Shown: positions 1 through 11,544, counted from the stretch's first letter. The stretch is 64,000 nucleotides of DNA from Salvator merianae (GCA_003586115.2 QVOM02000025.1:83898863-83962862); one strand, 5' to 3'. Made by a program: numbers and translations. Notes: generated from the sequence alone by a model not told the origin.

Positions 1-929
1 AATGTACCCAAGTTGGGACGCTTCTGGTTAAAACAAAACATCTGGAGGAAAGAAAGGGAGATGAGGAAGGGAAGGAAAGGAAGTAGGGTTTGGAGAAGAT
101 TAGTTAAATCTTTTGGAATCCTTGTTTTTTCCATGAACTTTGTCCATATTCCATCTCAGACATTGGAAAACGATACTGCAATCTATTATCCACCTACCTC
201 CAGGCACAAGAGGTCTTGCAGGATCTAACGAAGATCCTGAAATTGCCCTTGCCACTACCCTTGTCAAATGGGAGGAGCGATGGTGGGCTTACCCTTACGT
301 CTGCCTGCAGTTTCTGAAATGAAACTCATTTGTAAAACCAGAACACCAGTCAAGTGCCTGCCCACTTCCTTTTGATATTTTTCATGCTCTGCTTTGACTT
401 TATTTCAGAAGATGCTTGCAGACATCAGGTAAAGGGAACTATTACGGGAAACCTGGCATTATTGCAGGATTTTTGATATCAATGTAGCGGGTTATCACCT
501 CATGAACCTGATACTAAGATGGGTGCAATCAGACATGCTTAAAGAGGTGCCCTCTGGGTGAATCTGAGTCTCTAATGACAGACACTTTCCCCCCTACATT
601 TGCCTTGCCCCAATTTTGAAGTCTGAGAAAAGTTGCCTCTTCGACATCTGGGATTTCATAACTCTGAAGTTGTCTCTTTCTTCAAGCTAAGTTGGGCAGG
701 AAGCTACATAAGCAAAGAGGTGGAGGTTTCCCACTGAGTGACCAATCAGAGGATAGCATTCATAGTCAGGGTAGGCATTACCTGACTTGGAGGCTAATAT
801 AGACTGCAGAGTGTGGCAAAATAAGGTAGGTTCTCAGTCATTTGTTTGTAAGACTCTTTTTTGGGGGGGGCACATCTGGGGTTGGGATGCTTTTTTTTAA
901 AGGTCCGAATGAAAAAAGCCCTGTCTAAT
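1..929. other. No recognised feature
   Basis: I see no gene, repeat family or hairpin here that I can name. The stretch is mixed-composition DNA with short homopolymers near 860-870 (G) and 890-897 (T). The open frames inside it do not resemble any protein family I know. Confidence 0.5.
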
Positions 930-1022
930 CGCATCCTATATTGACAACACTGCTACTGCATCTGGAATTCCCCATATGGTCCTGGGAAAAGTGCAGATTC
1001 AGCCTGCATCTGGAGACACCCT
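930..1022. mobile_element. Right end of a 'tctggagacaccct' DNA transposon
   Basis: The end motif 'gcatctggagacacccta' at about 1008-1026 also occurs at about 49133-49151 and, as 'atctggagacagccct', near 30220-30235. Upstream of each copy is a block like 'cctatattg' or 'cccaatatag'. The left end is not identifiable, so this looks like a partial copy of a non-autonomous element. Confidence 0.45.
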
Positions 1023-1261
1023 AAGATTAGCAATAGGTGAGAAATTTCAGGGGCATCTACATTTTAATAGTGGTAGGCAAAGGGACATTTCAAAGCAGCT
1101 CAGTATCTTTATTGAGTCTGCTCTTTGTTCAGGTTAGACTGCTTTGAACAGGCTCTTAGAAGGGGTAGCACACTTAATGTTTGTTTGCTTCCACCATCTT
1201 TCATTTTAGTCATATTTTTGTGTAACTATTATGAGTTTAGTTGTTTTTATTCTCCATGGGC

Positions 1262-1466
1262 CCAGTCACACCTAAGTTTTAATCTGACTTCAGTCCCCTT
1301 TTGGATTGAGAGAACACATCAGCAAAGTGACTAATCATTTTCTTTCCATGTAAAGGTGGATTTTCTGAGTTGGACAATGCTGAAAGAAAACATCTTATGA
1401 CTTCACTGATGTGTTCTCTTAGTCTGTAAGTGGACCGAGGTGGGATTAACACTTAGGTGTGACTGG
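1262..1466. mobile_element. Foldback DNA element (family E), copy 1
   Basis: The outer 16 bp 'ccagtcacacctaagt' are exactly inverted at 1451-1466. The inverted similarity continues inward through 'gagaacacatcagcaaagtg' on the left and its counterpart 'cactgatgtgttctc' on the right, so most of the 205 bp can fold back. A second copy lies at about 10428-10648. No flanking target duplication is visible. Confidence 0.65.
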
Positions 1467-1469
1467 TAC

Positions 1470-1548
1470 CTATGTTATATAAACTGCTTTTGAGATTATA
1501 CTTTAATGGGAAGCAGCATATAAATATTTTAAATAAATAAATAAATTT
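1470..1548 (+). mobile_element. L2-type LINE 3' tail
   Basis: The phrase 'ataaactgcttttgagatt' followed by 'gcagcatataaatatt' and an aaataaataaataaa end is the usual 3' tail of reptilian L2-like LINEs. No coding part is attached. Confidence 0.6.
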
Positions 1549-1559
1549 TCATGGCATTC

Positions 1560-2065
1560 CAGTGCCTGCAGGGGAGGAGAAAAACACCAATAGGCATGTC
1601 ACAATTTTATGGCACCATTGCAAACCTCAAGATAACGCCTGACAGCAAGAGAAAATTGCAGGATTTTCTTTAGATCCTGAAATTGTCACCTGCTGCCCCT
1701 GTGAGACAGCAAGAGGCAATTCTGGGAAAATCCAAGGCTCTTACCTTGTCTGCCATCTGTTCACATAATTGTTAATCTTGCAATACCAACATGTTAGCAA
1801 GCACCCATGCACTTCACTTTGTTTTTCTAACCTATGGGTATTCGCAAGAGGGATGATTACCTGAGCAGATGGCAGAGGAGGTAAGAGCAGTGATATGACA
1901 AGAAACCCAGCATTGTTGCTGGGTTTCCTGTCATATCGCTATTTTGGGATATCACCTTCCTATCCCAGCATTATATTGGGACTCCTGTGGATATGTGTGG
2001 AAGTATCAATATAATGCTGGGAGAATCACAGGTTTTTACCTGTGTCTGGATGCACCCTGACATGC
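1560..2065. mobile_element. Non-autonomous DNA element with a long internal hairpin
   Basis: The block shares wording with the elements at 29874-30235 and 48900-49150: a 'gacagcaagaggc' segment, 'aaacccagca' beside 'tgctgggtttc', and an end reading 'tctggatgcaccctga'. Boundaries are approximate. The hairpin at 1886-1940 is listed separately. Confidence 0.5.
1886..1940. repeat. Imperfect hairpin, arms about 24-27 nt
   Basis: The left arm (1886-1912) and right arm (1917-1940) pair over about 24 nt with few mismatches around the cores 'gaaacccagca' and 'tgctgggtttc'. The loop is 4 nt. It sits inside a transposon-like block, so it is more likely transposon structure than a microRNA gene. Confidence 0.75.
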
Positions 2066-2147
2066 TGAAGTCTCACCTCTCTGTAAAGGTGCATCCACAC
2101 ATTGATGAATTTCAGCGCTTGCTTACACCCCAGGGAAAGGCACACAA

Positions 2148-2975
2148 TAGGGATGTGCATATATTTTTTTTAATATTTATTTCACTGGAAATCGAATGTT
2201 GCCGCTGCTTGCATTTGAATGAAATGGCAACATCAAAAACTGTTGTTTTCGATTTTTGATGAAAAAACTTTTGCAGCAGCAGGAGGCTTTCTTAAAAAGA
2301 AAGTTTGCTTGGATGCCGAGCAAGGCAGCCTGATCCTTGCTGCACCTGAAGATGCAGCGATGCAACGTGGCTGCCAGACAAGCCAGGCTTTCATGCTCCA
2401 TGAGGAAAGCACTGCACCCCCTCCCATGATGGGGGGAGCCCTGAGATGCAAGCCGGCTGCTATACAAAAATCTCCCTCTTAAAGGAGCAACTGAGGATGT
2501 AGGAAGCAACACACCTTTTTTTTGGAGAAATGGGTGCTGCCATCAGGATCCAGCTACCCTGCCCAGGTAAAGCGCAAAGGCAGGGCAGTCCATCACCACC
2601 AGGGGTGGCAGAAAAAAGGGTCTTCCAAGAGCTCAAAGGCTGCGGTGGCCCCATCAAAATCCCATTTCCTCTCCTCTTGCTCAGAACAGTAGAGGCAGGA
2701 GCCAAGAGGCTAGAGCAACCAGAAGGAAATACTAAATGAAAAGCGAAACCATGTGGGTTGCTTTTTGCTGTTGCCAGCTGCAGCAGCAGAGCAAAAGTCA
2801 GAGGAAGGAAGGCAATCTGAAGATTACGAAATATTGTCGAAAAAGAGGATAATTTTCAACTTTGACTTCGTGTTCTGCGACAGGTAAGTAGTCCATTTGA
2901 TTTCATATGAAAGTGGTTGAAAACACCATTTTCGTATGAAATGCGAACTAGACGAACATTTTCGGCACATCCCTA
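2148..2975. mobile_element. hAT-type non-autonomous DNA transposon
   Basis: The 11-bp ends 'tagggatgtgc' (2148-2158) and 'gcacatcccta' (2965-2975) are perfect inverted repeats. The flanks are near-identical 8-bp repeats, 'gcacacaa' (2140-2147) and 'gcacacat' (2976-2983). An 8-bp target duplication and a YAGGGATG-like end are diagnostic of the hAT superfamily. No transposase frame is present in the 828 bp. It appears inserted into an older repeat that resumes after 2983. Confidence 0.8.
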
Positions 2976-2983
2976 GCACACAT

Positions 2984-3561
2984 GCTGGCTCCAGACGGTG
3001 GCCAAATATAGCACCAACAGGTGATATTCTGGAGAACACCCCCGCTGGAACGATTGCCTGTTGACTAGAAAGTACAAGAGACTGAGCTGTTTTTGTGCTT
3101 TTTGGTGATGCATACTTCTGGGTATTTCAGCAGTGTGAAATACCCAGAAGCGCATGACACCACTACCGTGAATGTGCGGCCATCTTTTTTGTCTCACATG
3201 CATACGTGGTGGCCAGGACAACAATGGTGACTCCATCTACAAAGATAAGGGATTTCGGGAAAACTCACCATCTCCTGAAATAGGGAATCACATGTTTTAG
3301 GGGGTATAAGGCATAGCTATGGTGGGGTTGCCACAGATTCTTGTGGCAATCCCACCATAGCAGTGCCAAAATGGCGCTATACTCCCCCAGACTGGACGCA
3401 GTCAGAGTGTCTTAATGCTCCATGTAAAAAGACACATTTGAGTTTGAGAAAAGAAGAGGGAGGGGATATGAATGCCATCTTCAGATTTCGAGAAGGATGT
3501 CACAGAGGAAAGAGCTATGTCCTCTACGATCTCACAGTGCAGGACACACTTTGGGACTTAA
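2984..3561. repeat. Repeat-derived block with two hairpins
   Basis: The block follows the hAT element and probably belonged to the repeat it split. It holds a perfect 15-bp-arm hairpin at 3115-3150 (arm 'cttctgggtatttca', loop 6 nt) and a 20-bp-arm hairpin at 3316-3361 with one mismatch. Two close hairpins suggest palindromic DNA-transposon material. The family is not identified. Confidence 0.5.
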
Positions 3562-4460
3562 ATTACAAGGCATGTTTTGGCTGAATATCGGATAAAATAA
3601 ATGACCTACAGCAAAGATGGTTTAACCATGGATCCTATTATTTGGTGGGTGTTTTGGTGTCTCCCTCACTGGATGCACTAAAGGGAAGGCTTGATGGCTG
3701 TCTGGTTTAAATCAATTTGGGTCCTTGCATGAAGCAGGGGGATGGATTCAATGCCTTAAACATATATGCTTCATTACGTTTTGCAGGTCACACGTTCTGC
3801 AGCTTTGAACAGAACAGCTTTGATTTGGGTTCCCACTTTTTTTTTTTTGTTTAGGTGGAGGGTAGCATGTTTTTTTCTTTATTTTTTTATATACATACAG
3901 TTTAGAAAAAGAAACTATACATCTTAATACATATAACACCTTAATACCCTCCCTTGTCTCCCTTCCCCCACCCTCAATCTCTGCCCAAATTATCTATTAT
4001 TCACTGTAAGACACTTTTTATCTGTTGTGTCCATTCTATTGTCTCCGGGCTTGCCATCAAATATTCTTTCACTTTAGTCCATTTTTCTCTTGTTACTCTT
4101 CTACACTCTTAAAATTGATACATTTCCTTTATTTCATTGATTATTTGAAATCTCATCTGATCCATGATATATTTAAACCGATTTTTCTTGATCCTCTTCA
4201 TAGAGTCTTTCTATCCATATGCCAGGATGCCAAGAGCTGCTGTAGTTAGTTCATCTATAAATCTGGGTTCCCACTTAAGACTACAGAATTTGCAGTCCTG
4301 TTCCTCAATGTACTTGGTAGCCAGAAGCATTTGTGCAAACATTCAGCAACCACAGGTACTGAAGTGCTTGGAAGAAACAATACAAGAAATCTCCCTGGTT
4401 ATAGTCAAGCTAATAACTTTCTCTCCTGAGTAGTTATGTTACACTTGTATAAAGATCAGG
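3562..4460 (-). mobile_element. Possible antisense L1-like 3' region
   Basis: A T-rich tract (about 3836-3905) leads into pyrimidine-rich sequence up to about 4250. This composition resembles the reverse strand of an A-rich LINE 3' UTR; a similar block occurs at 55155-55340. No reverse-transcriptase motif is visible. The rest to 4460 shows nothing I can name. Confidence 0.25.
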
Positions 4461-5713
4461 ATCAAAATATTAAATGCAAACACCTTCTATCATTCCTACT
4501 GCTAGCTATCCGACTAGTGCCCTGTGTTAGCCAAAGGTGGACAAATATCATTGGATGTTAGCTTTGATGGAAAAGGTTGCATACTAGCTTAAATCTGTGT
4601 GAAATGCTCCAGAGAAAGATGAATCCATGCAAGTCCAATGCTCTTTAATCATTGCTATTAATTGGAACTCATTGTCAGTTCACTGGCCACTGTGTGGCCA
4701 TCTTTGCACATCCTCAATTCCCAACCTTGCCTGCTTGCTTTTCTCACTAACCCAGCCTCCTCCCTTGTTGCTGGCTAGTTGGCATGCTGAGTGCCTGGGA
4801 ACAAGTGATGTTTAGTCTATGGGTAGGTTTGGCGGGGAGGGGTGGGAAACTGCGGACAATTGAACCATTATATGCCTACTGTTTTCAGCCATCCTTTGTA
4901 TTCTGTTATCGACAATAAAGGAACATCTATACTGCTGAGTCTGGGTCCTGGTCCCTGAGGCCAGGAAAGAGAGATGTAGGTGGTGATCTTGACACTCATA
5001 AAGTGCACAGACTTTTACCATGGCATCCCAAGTCTTGACTTCAGCACACATGGAACCATTCTGCACTGTGGTCTCTATTTACCTCTCTAATTTCTTCTTT
5101 TATGCCAAACTGTTTTTCCTCCTTCACACAAGGGGTATGTACGTAGGTAATTTATTGATTAGTCCATTAACCATATCATTACTTACAAAAGCAGACAAAC
5201 CGACATATGCACACCTATAGTTAAAAATTATGGCAATTTTCAAATGGATAGCCCTGCAAATGTGCACGCTAAGGTCTATGTATGAAACCCAAGGTGCAAC
5301 ACATGAGTGTTGCTTTGTTTTTACTTATCACATAATGAATAAGTATTTTGCTCTGTCTGAAACAATACACAGAATTTATGTTTGAGTAGCCATGCAAGGA
5401 TGACTTTTATTAGGAGACAAAACAGTAGGCTTTACATTTCCGAAAGCCTAGTTTTGAAAATGTTATGCCTGGCATAATCCTGGCACACATAACCAACTGC
5501 TGTTACAGAGTATTACACGCAAGGTTAAGCTTCAATTGGACTGGATTTTATTGTAGGATTCTTCAGCCCTGGACAGAGACCAAGCAAATCATTTTTTTTG
5601 TGAAGATTGAATTATAAACATCTTTCAAGTCTCTTGATTGAAGCAAGATAGGTACAATTTCTAATGTCTTCCACTGGACCAACAATGTTGATTGGACAGC
5701 TTTAGGACTTCTA
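4461..5713. other. No recognised feature
   Basis: I see no supported gene or repeat family in this stretch. It has ordinary composition with no strong tandem or inverted repeats. Confidence 0.5.
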
Positions 5714-6190
5714 AAGCCTGTTCACACTTACTTGGTAGTGAGCAATTGAATGATCATTGGACACATCTATTCGCACTGCCATGGCATCCCAGAGTGTTCA
5801 CAGCTACTCCTGGATGGTACTAACTGTGGACAACTAAAATTGTTGTCCACAGCTTGACTGGCAGCCGCTAGTGAGCTCCTGGTCAGCAGAGTTTGCACCC
5901 TCTTCTGGGTGTGACATTGTGAGTGGGTGTGGCAGTGCAGCTGTGGCTGTGCAGTCACATATCACATCCCAATCACCATGGAAATGTCCAGGTGTGCACT
6001 GGCTGTTGCCATGGCTGTTGCCATGGTGATCCGGCCTGCCCTGGCCAGGCCATTCATGTTTCAAGTGTTGGTGGTCCTGTCTAGGCCTTTTCCAGTCCTT
6101 CAAGTGTGGATGGACACCTCCATGCCTGAACCTTACCATCCTGATATGGTATGATTATACCATATCAGGCCATTAGGTGTGAACAGGTCC
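5714..6190. mobile_element. 3-bp-TSD-group DNA transposon, about 477 bp
   Basis: The left end reads 'gcctgttcacactta' and the right end 'taggtgtgaacaggtcc', an inverted pair typical of the main transposon group here. A subterminal palindrome at 6141-6166 has arms 'tgatatggtat' and 'ataccatatca'. The flanking triplets are cta and caa, so the target duplication is not exact. No transposase is encoded. Confidence 0.7.
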
Positions 6191-6749
6191 CAACAAGATA
6201 CCTTCCTGGCAGGGAATTAATTTTCATTGGAAGAATCAGCCCCACTTTGGTGAGTATTTGAACACCTTGTTCTTGTGCCTTTGAAAAAAACTTGATAGGC
6301 AGATATGGAAAGATTTGGGCCTTTGTCTATCCTGTGAAAAGCTTGACCCAGGAATTTCTACAGACCAAGGCTGTATGGAGGTGATAAACAGTGGTAACTG
6401 GTCCAGAGGCAAAAGCCTCAGACAAATGTCTGAACCCAGTGATGTGTCTCCATTGCAGGCACTGTGATTGCCCACTGAAAGGACTCCTCTGTGTCTACAT
6501 TTGGAAGTGTGGAGGCAGCGGTCCCAGCTGTAGCCTGGAAAGTCTCCCTTCAGAGCATGAAGTTGCACTTTGCCAAAATGGTGCCTCTTATGGTGATTGT
6601 GCCTGGAAATGGGGCATCCAAATGCCATCGGGTGCCTGCCGCTGTGCACAGAGATGCAGCAGCAAAATATTTTTTTCTGGGTGGTTTCCTTGATAAGTGC
6701 AGATGCAGCTTGAGGCACTGTTTCACCCTACAGCAGCCGCCGCAACACT
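6191..6749. other. No clear feature, possibly old transposon DNA
   Basis: The sequence is rich in tgctg/cagca words, like the interiors of neighbouring transposons, but no termini can be placed. Open frames here have no recognisable protein features. Confidence 0.4.
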
Positions 6750-6935
6750 TCTGCAGGTGGATCTGGAAGCAGGTGTGAACACTGCTCACCAGGAGCAGTC
6801 CAGCTGCTCCCAGTCAAGCTGTGGACAGCTAGTAGTGATTGGGAGTGTCTACAGATGCACCTGGATGCTAAGACTGCTGCAGAGTGCGGGTGCATGTCAG
6901 TGCAAGCAGACCCTTAGTCTGGTCAAAAGGATCTG
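6750..6935. mobile_element. Partial 3-bp-TSD-group transposon interior
   Basis: The run 'aagctgtggacagctagtag' followed by 'gggagtgtctacagatgc' matches the interior of the element at 39766-40235 ('caagctgtggacagtg', 'agtggctgcagatgctccc'). The ends cannot be defined. Confidence 0.5.
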
Positions 6936-7687
6936 GCTCAAACCACAATGGTGTGAGAGGGGTTCTGTGCAGCAGCAAAGTTTTCAGGGTTCAGAACTAC
7001 CGAGAGTCATATGCCACATCTTTGGTCACATTGCATCTCACATGATTAATCCTGGAATACATCTGCATTCAGTCCCCCATGGGGATGCAGCCCCAGTAAG
7101 ATTACAGTGCAAATCTGTGTTAAGGTCTGCAGACCTGCTTAGTTATCGGTATTGTTTCTGAAGAAACCTTGGCAGCAATCTTGATGGTGGAAGAAGCATG
7201 TGGTGTGCAAACAACACACTGCCTCATTCAGAATAGCACCAGTATAGCACTATTTTTAGATTTTAAGGCTCAGGAAGTGAAGCATTCCACCTGTAGCACT
7301 CCAGCACTCCAGTCCCTTGTACACCGATCTTGCCTTTGTCCTGAATTTGCTATTGCTGCAGCTCTGAGATGGAGCAGCATTTTGAAAAGTCAAGGACCAC
7401 AGATATGATCTCCAGCACCTTTCAGGAAAAGGTATGCAAACCTCTCCCTGTACCTTTGCCAAGGAAACTGTATGGTGTACTCATGCCATTGACTAGCCCT
7501 CAGTTTTGAGAATGGCTGAAGTTCCCATTCCCCTTATTTTTTCTATATTCAGGCTAAGGAAATTCACTTAGGAGAGGAGAGGAGTTTCTCTCATTAAGAG
7601 GAGCCTGAACAGGAGCATCTATCTATTCTGTGCAGTCTCTGCAGAACTTTCAGCAGCAAACTGAAATTCCAGACTTACTGCTGCTTT
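6936..7687. other. No recognised feature
   Basis: No repeat family, hairpin or convincing open frame is visible. Confidence 0.45.
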
Positions 7688-7800
7688 GAACATAGGAACA
7701 CAAGAAGAGCATAAGAAGAACACAAGAAGAGCATAAGAAGAACACAAGAAGAACACAAGAAGATAAGAGGAGACCTGTTGGATCAGTTCTTGGCCCAGTC
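7688..7800 (-). mobile_element. CR1-like LINE tail expanded into a minisatellite
   Basis: The block begins 'gaacataggaacacaagaag' and ends in 'cctgttggatcag', the antisense CR1-like tail seen at 30318, 54650 and 54940. In those copies the 'acataagaag'-type decamer is present about twice. Here about eight degenerate copies run through 7766, so the tail has expanded in place. Confidence 0.6.
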
Positions 7801-8036
7801 ATGGCATGGCTATGGCCGTGCAGTTGCATGACTTGTCCTGCTCACCATGGCAACAGCTGGATGTTTCTGAGGCTGCTGTCATGGTGGGCACGGTATACAT
7901 TTGCACTGCAAGTGCTGGAGGTTCGGTACAGGGCCACTCTGGCACTCACAGTATGAATGGCTGCTGCTTTGTTGGGTCTTGGCCAGGTTAGATGGCATAA
8001 TTATACCATTCTGTCCTGGTCAGTGCAAAAAGGCCC
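7801..8036. mobile_element. 3-bp-TSD-group transposon, left end lost
   Basis: The right end 'cagtgcaaaaaggccc' finishes at 8036. It is preceded by the subterminal palindrome 'atggcataattataccat'. The interior 'ccatggcaacagctgg' matches other members. The left part is missing or was displaced by the CR1-like fragment immediately before it. Confidence 0.6.
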
Positions 8037-8866
8037 CTCACTTTAGCTAAAATTCACATCTTGAGTCAAACTGATGAAACAAGAAACAACCCTTAGTTGC
8101 CATACTCAGGAAGAGATGACTTAATTAATGTAGCAAAACATGAGCAGATATGACTATTATTAACTATCAATTTATCCTGCCTTCCCCTATGGCTGGTATA
8201 AATTGATATTATCACTGGTGACACTTGCCCTACTGTAAATTTGTCAAATTTAGTTAAAACATTCAGTGTGCTAGCAGACTCAGGGTACAACACAAAGGAG
8301 TTGCCCATATTGAACAAGAATTATTTCCTGACTTAGGTGTGAATGAAGGTCATGATATTCCCTATTTTCTCTCCACCAGACAGCAATAAAGGGCCTTTGA
8401 TTGCCCTCCATTTCCCCCAACAATGAACCTTCTGATACTAAAAGCTAGGGAACAGTTGGCGAACACCATAAATGTGAGTTATTTAAGTTTCCTAGAGGAG
8501 ACAAAACAGAATTTTGGTTTAGTACCTCTGGCAAATATGGGCACAGTTCACAACTCACTTGTTGGAATCAATAATGAGGTTTTTAAACACTGAAAGTGGC
8601 CATAAGGGCACTTAATTTAGGGAGTGACTCCAAAATGGCAGCTTAGTGATCAGAACTCCCGGCAGAAACATTATGCTTTTAAAAGAGGAACTGCTGCACG
8701 TTTGGATGGCTAAAGTTTCCCAGTTACAGACTATACCAAGGGGATCTCACACAGACTATTCTCACAACAACTTTAGTTAGGGAGTATATGCGAAGTGCTT
8801 GTATGATTTCTTACCATAGCAGTAGCAGAAGAGAAAAACAAAAGAGCTAGAGTATAGCATTTCAAA
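8037..8866. other. No recognised feature
   Basis: I find no named repeat or open frame worth reporting here. Confidence 0.45.
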
Positions 8867-9806
8867 GGGCCTGTTTGCACTTGAAGCTACTGAGCATCGG
8901 GGGTGCTCACTAGTCAATTGTCTCTACACTTTGTGGAGACCCTGGTGACTGAGAGCAGGCTACAGTTGTTCCCAACTGCATCTGGCCGTGGAGCACAAAA
9001 TCATGCTCCACCGCTGTACTGGGAGCAGATGGACTGCTCCTGGTATATGTCCTGTTGCACTGGACAGTGAGAATTCCCAGTCTTAATCAATCAGCAGGCA
9101 ACAGGCTACAAACAGCAGATGGTCTTTACTAATTGCAGCAATAAAGCTTCTACAGGACAGTTTTTGTTACCAAAACCAGAGGAGCAGCCGAGCAAGGTTA
9201 AATTCAGGCAGGAGTCAGTCAAGAAGCCAGGGTCAGTCCGTCCAAGTGAAGGGATTTGCATGCAGGACAGGTTGCTAACAACACCCAATGCAGTTTCTTC
9301 CTGGCTTTTTATCCTTCAGGATCAGACTCAGAGTCCTACAGGTGTGGAGGGCATGGGCAGCATTCTTTAATCTTTTGCTTTAGTCTTAAAGCCCTAAGCC
9401 TTTTAACCTTCTCCTGTCTCTGCCGGCTAGGGAGAGGTCTCTCCTCTCTGGGCTATGGGAAGACCCAGGTCCTGGAGGGTCTGTTCTAATAGGGTCAGGC
9501 TCACTGTGTCCTGGTGCCCAGTCCTCATCTGAGGTTTCTGAGGAATCAGCTTCCACTGATGCAGAGCGAGACATGACAATACAGTGTATTTGCACCTCCT
9601 TTCTGGTGTGAATGCATAGCTTCACGATATGACTGCACCTGCAAATTTGTGTGGCATTGCTGGTTGCCATGGCAGCAGCTGGAATGCTGGTATCCTGTTG
9701 GCATTCTGTTCCCAGACCTTGCAGCGTGGACAGTCTCTGCACTGTTAGGGCTATTGGATCATGGAAATGTTCACTGGCAAACGTTCTACAGTGGAAAGTC
9801 AGTCAA
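8867..9806. mobile_element. 3-bp-TSD-group transposon split by an LTR
   Basis: The left end 'gggcctgtttgcacttg' starts at 8867. After an inserted LTR (9068-9578) the interior resumes with 'ttgccatggcagcagctgg' and ends with 'gttcactggcaaacgttc' and 'gtggaaagtcagtc'. This parallels the right end at 30790-30829 ('gttcactggtgaacattc', 'gtggaaagtgcaaacagg'). The terminal few bases are degraded. Confidence 0.65.
9068..9578 (-). mobile_element. Solo-LTR-like insertion, probably Gypsy-type
   Basis: The block starts TG and ends CA on the + strand and interrupts a DNA transposon. Read on the minus strand it begins 'tgtcatgtctcgctctgc', has a TATA-like 'ggataaaaagcc', and is about 511 bp, a reasonable LTR length. 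The tetramer 'acag' precedes it directly (9064-9067) and recurs two bases after its end (9581-9584), so the exact right boundary is unsure. No internal retroelement region or second LTR is present. The Gypsy assignment is inference from its general look. Confidence 0.5.
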
Positions 9807-10427
9807 GATGCTTATTTAACTCTATTAGATAATACACAGGGTATGTGGAAATTTCTCTAGACTGATTTTTTTTTTCACTCCTCACCTACCTACATATGAG
9901 CTGGATAATGGCTCTTATGAACTAATCAAGCTTTCCAAATGTCATTCTCTATTGCTAGGTGAGGTATCTGCTTATTTTTACTGGCTTGCCTACCGTTTTG
10001 GATAGCCTTGCATGTTTAATTACTTTAAAAGATGTTATTGCCAAGTTTTTATGCATGAGTGTCTGTCTGTCTGTGGTTGTAAATCATGCTGAGAGGTGAT
10101 TTGTGAAGAAAAATCAGTCAGACCACCTGCCAAATTAACCAATTAATAAAATGGTGTGCCCAAAGCCCAGACTGCTGTAAAGAGACTAAATGTTAAAGGT
10201 AAAAAGACACAACTTTATTATTTTTTGAAGTGCTAAATTTGTAGTGAGAACCTAAGAGGCTGTGTGGGCATAATGTATGGCAAGATTAATACTGAAATTC
10301 TATCTTAGCCTGTCAGTTTAGACTGCTTATACGTTCAATAATACACTGGTTGGGAGATAGCCTCTCAATTCCTTTAAACAAGTCCATGACTTTGAGAGTG
10401 GGTTATTCAATTAGGTCTCAGTGGGAC
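9807..10427. other. No recognised feature
   Basis: AT-rich unique-looking DNA with a short (gtct)n run near 10058-10075. No gene or named repeat is seen. Confidence 0.45.
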
Positions 10428-10648
10428 TGAATTTGCATCTGAGTTTTAATCCACTTTCAGCCCACCTTCAGGGTAAGATAAAACATCAGCAAAGTGACCA
10501 GTTATTTTCTTTCCATATTATCTAACCCAATAGTGAGTTTTCTGAGTTAGATAACACTGAAAGGAAACCGCTTGTCCCTTTGCTGATGTATTCTCTCACT
10601 CTGAAAGTAGACTGAAGCTGGATTAATACTTAGGTGTGAACACAGCCT
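10428..10648. mobile_element. Foldback DNA element (family E), copy 2
   Basis: The left side contains 'gagttttaatccactttcag' and 'acatcagcaaagtgacc'. The right side carries the inverse counterparts 'ctttgctgatgtattctc' and 'ggattaatacttaggtgtga'. The layout matches the element at 1262-1466. The left terminus is more diverged than the right. Confidence 0.6.
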
Positions 10649-10948
10649 GGGTCTCTTTTCCCCTTTTCATAGTCCACAATGTCTCTAGGTTAAAGTCATG
10701 TACAAAAATGGGCATTTTTGCACTTATCCCATTCTAAGGTAGAAAGTACAACCCCCTCCCCCAAATAAGAACATTCAGCAATTCTTCCATTTTTGTGGAT
10801 TTCTTACAAGCTCTTCTGTTTTGACCAATGTATTTAATAAATACAATCTGCTTTTGGAGCAATGAAGAAACCCCTTACTAACTAAGGCTAGTTAGGTTAG
10901 TATAGCAGCAGTCCTTGCTATATCTTGAATTTCTCACCTGCAAACAAT

Positions 10949-11386
10949 GGGCCTTTTCACATTTGCCACCTTAGAATGGGATAATTATCCCATTCGAAGG
11001 TGGAATGGCCCCTATAGCGAGGACACCGTCCACACTGTGCGGGCCTAGATTAGCACCTGAAGCTGGATACCAGCTTTTGCCGTGTTGAAGGCTGGTAGTC
11101 ATGCCCAGTCCTGACCATAACAGTGTCCGGGAAGCGTCCGACCACTGCTATGGTGACTGGCAGGTGTCTGCTGGTGTGTGCAGGCTTGATCAGTCAATTG
11201 CACTGGTTCAGTTGCCACGACTATCACCTCCCAGTAAGGTTGCGGAGCACAAATTAGTGCTTCACAGCCAGCTGCAATTGGGAGTGGCTGGAGCCCAGTC
11301 CTGGGCACTCAGGCTTCTGCAAGGTGCAGATGCACGTTGCTAGCAAGTGTGCTTGACACTTGCTAGCAGCAAGTGAGAACAGGCCC
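10949..11386. mobile_element. 3-bp-TSD-group DNA transposon, TSD aat
   Basis: The ends 'gggccttttcacatttgcc' and 'gcaagtgagaacaggccc' are inverted repeats, and the element is flanked by 'aat' on both sides (10946-10948 and 11387-11389). It has two subterminal palindromes: 'atgggataattatcccat' near the left end and a 'tgctagcaagtgt' arm pair near the right end. It is 438 bp long and encodes no transposase. Confidence 0.85.
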
Positions 11387-11544
11387 AATTAGTCGGGCAT
11401 GGAAGAATCTTCTAACAAGCTATTTTAGTACAAGCAAGCAAATAAACCAGCATACTGCCCATTGCATATTTTGGCTATATCTCTTGAGTTTCCTCTTTCT
11501 GCTCTAGCCTTTCACTTTTCTCCTTCCCCATTCCTGAAAGAGAT

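Noticed and set aside
1886..1940. Hairpin as a microRNA gene
   Set aside because: It is embedded in a repeat block with similar inverted words in other copies, so transposon origin is more likely.
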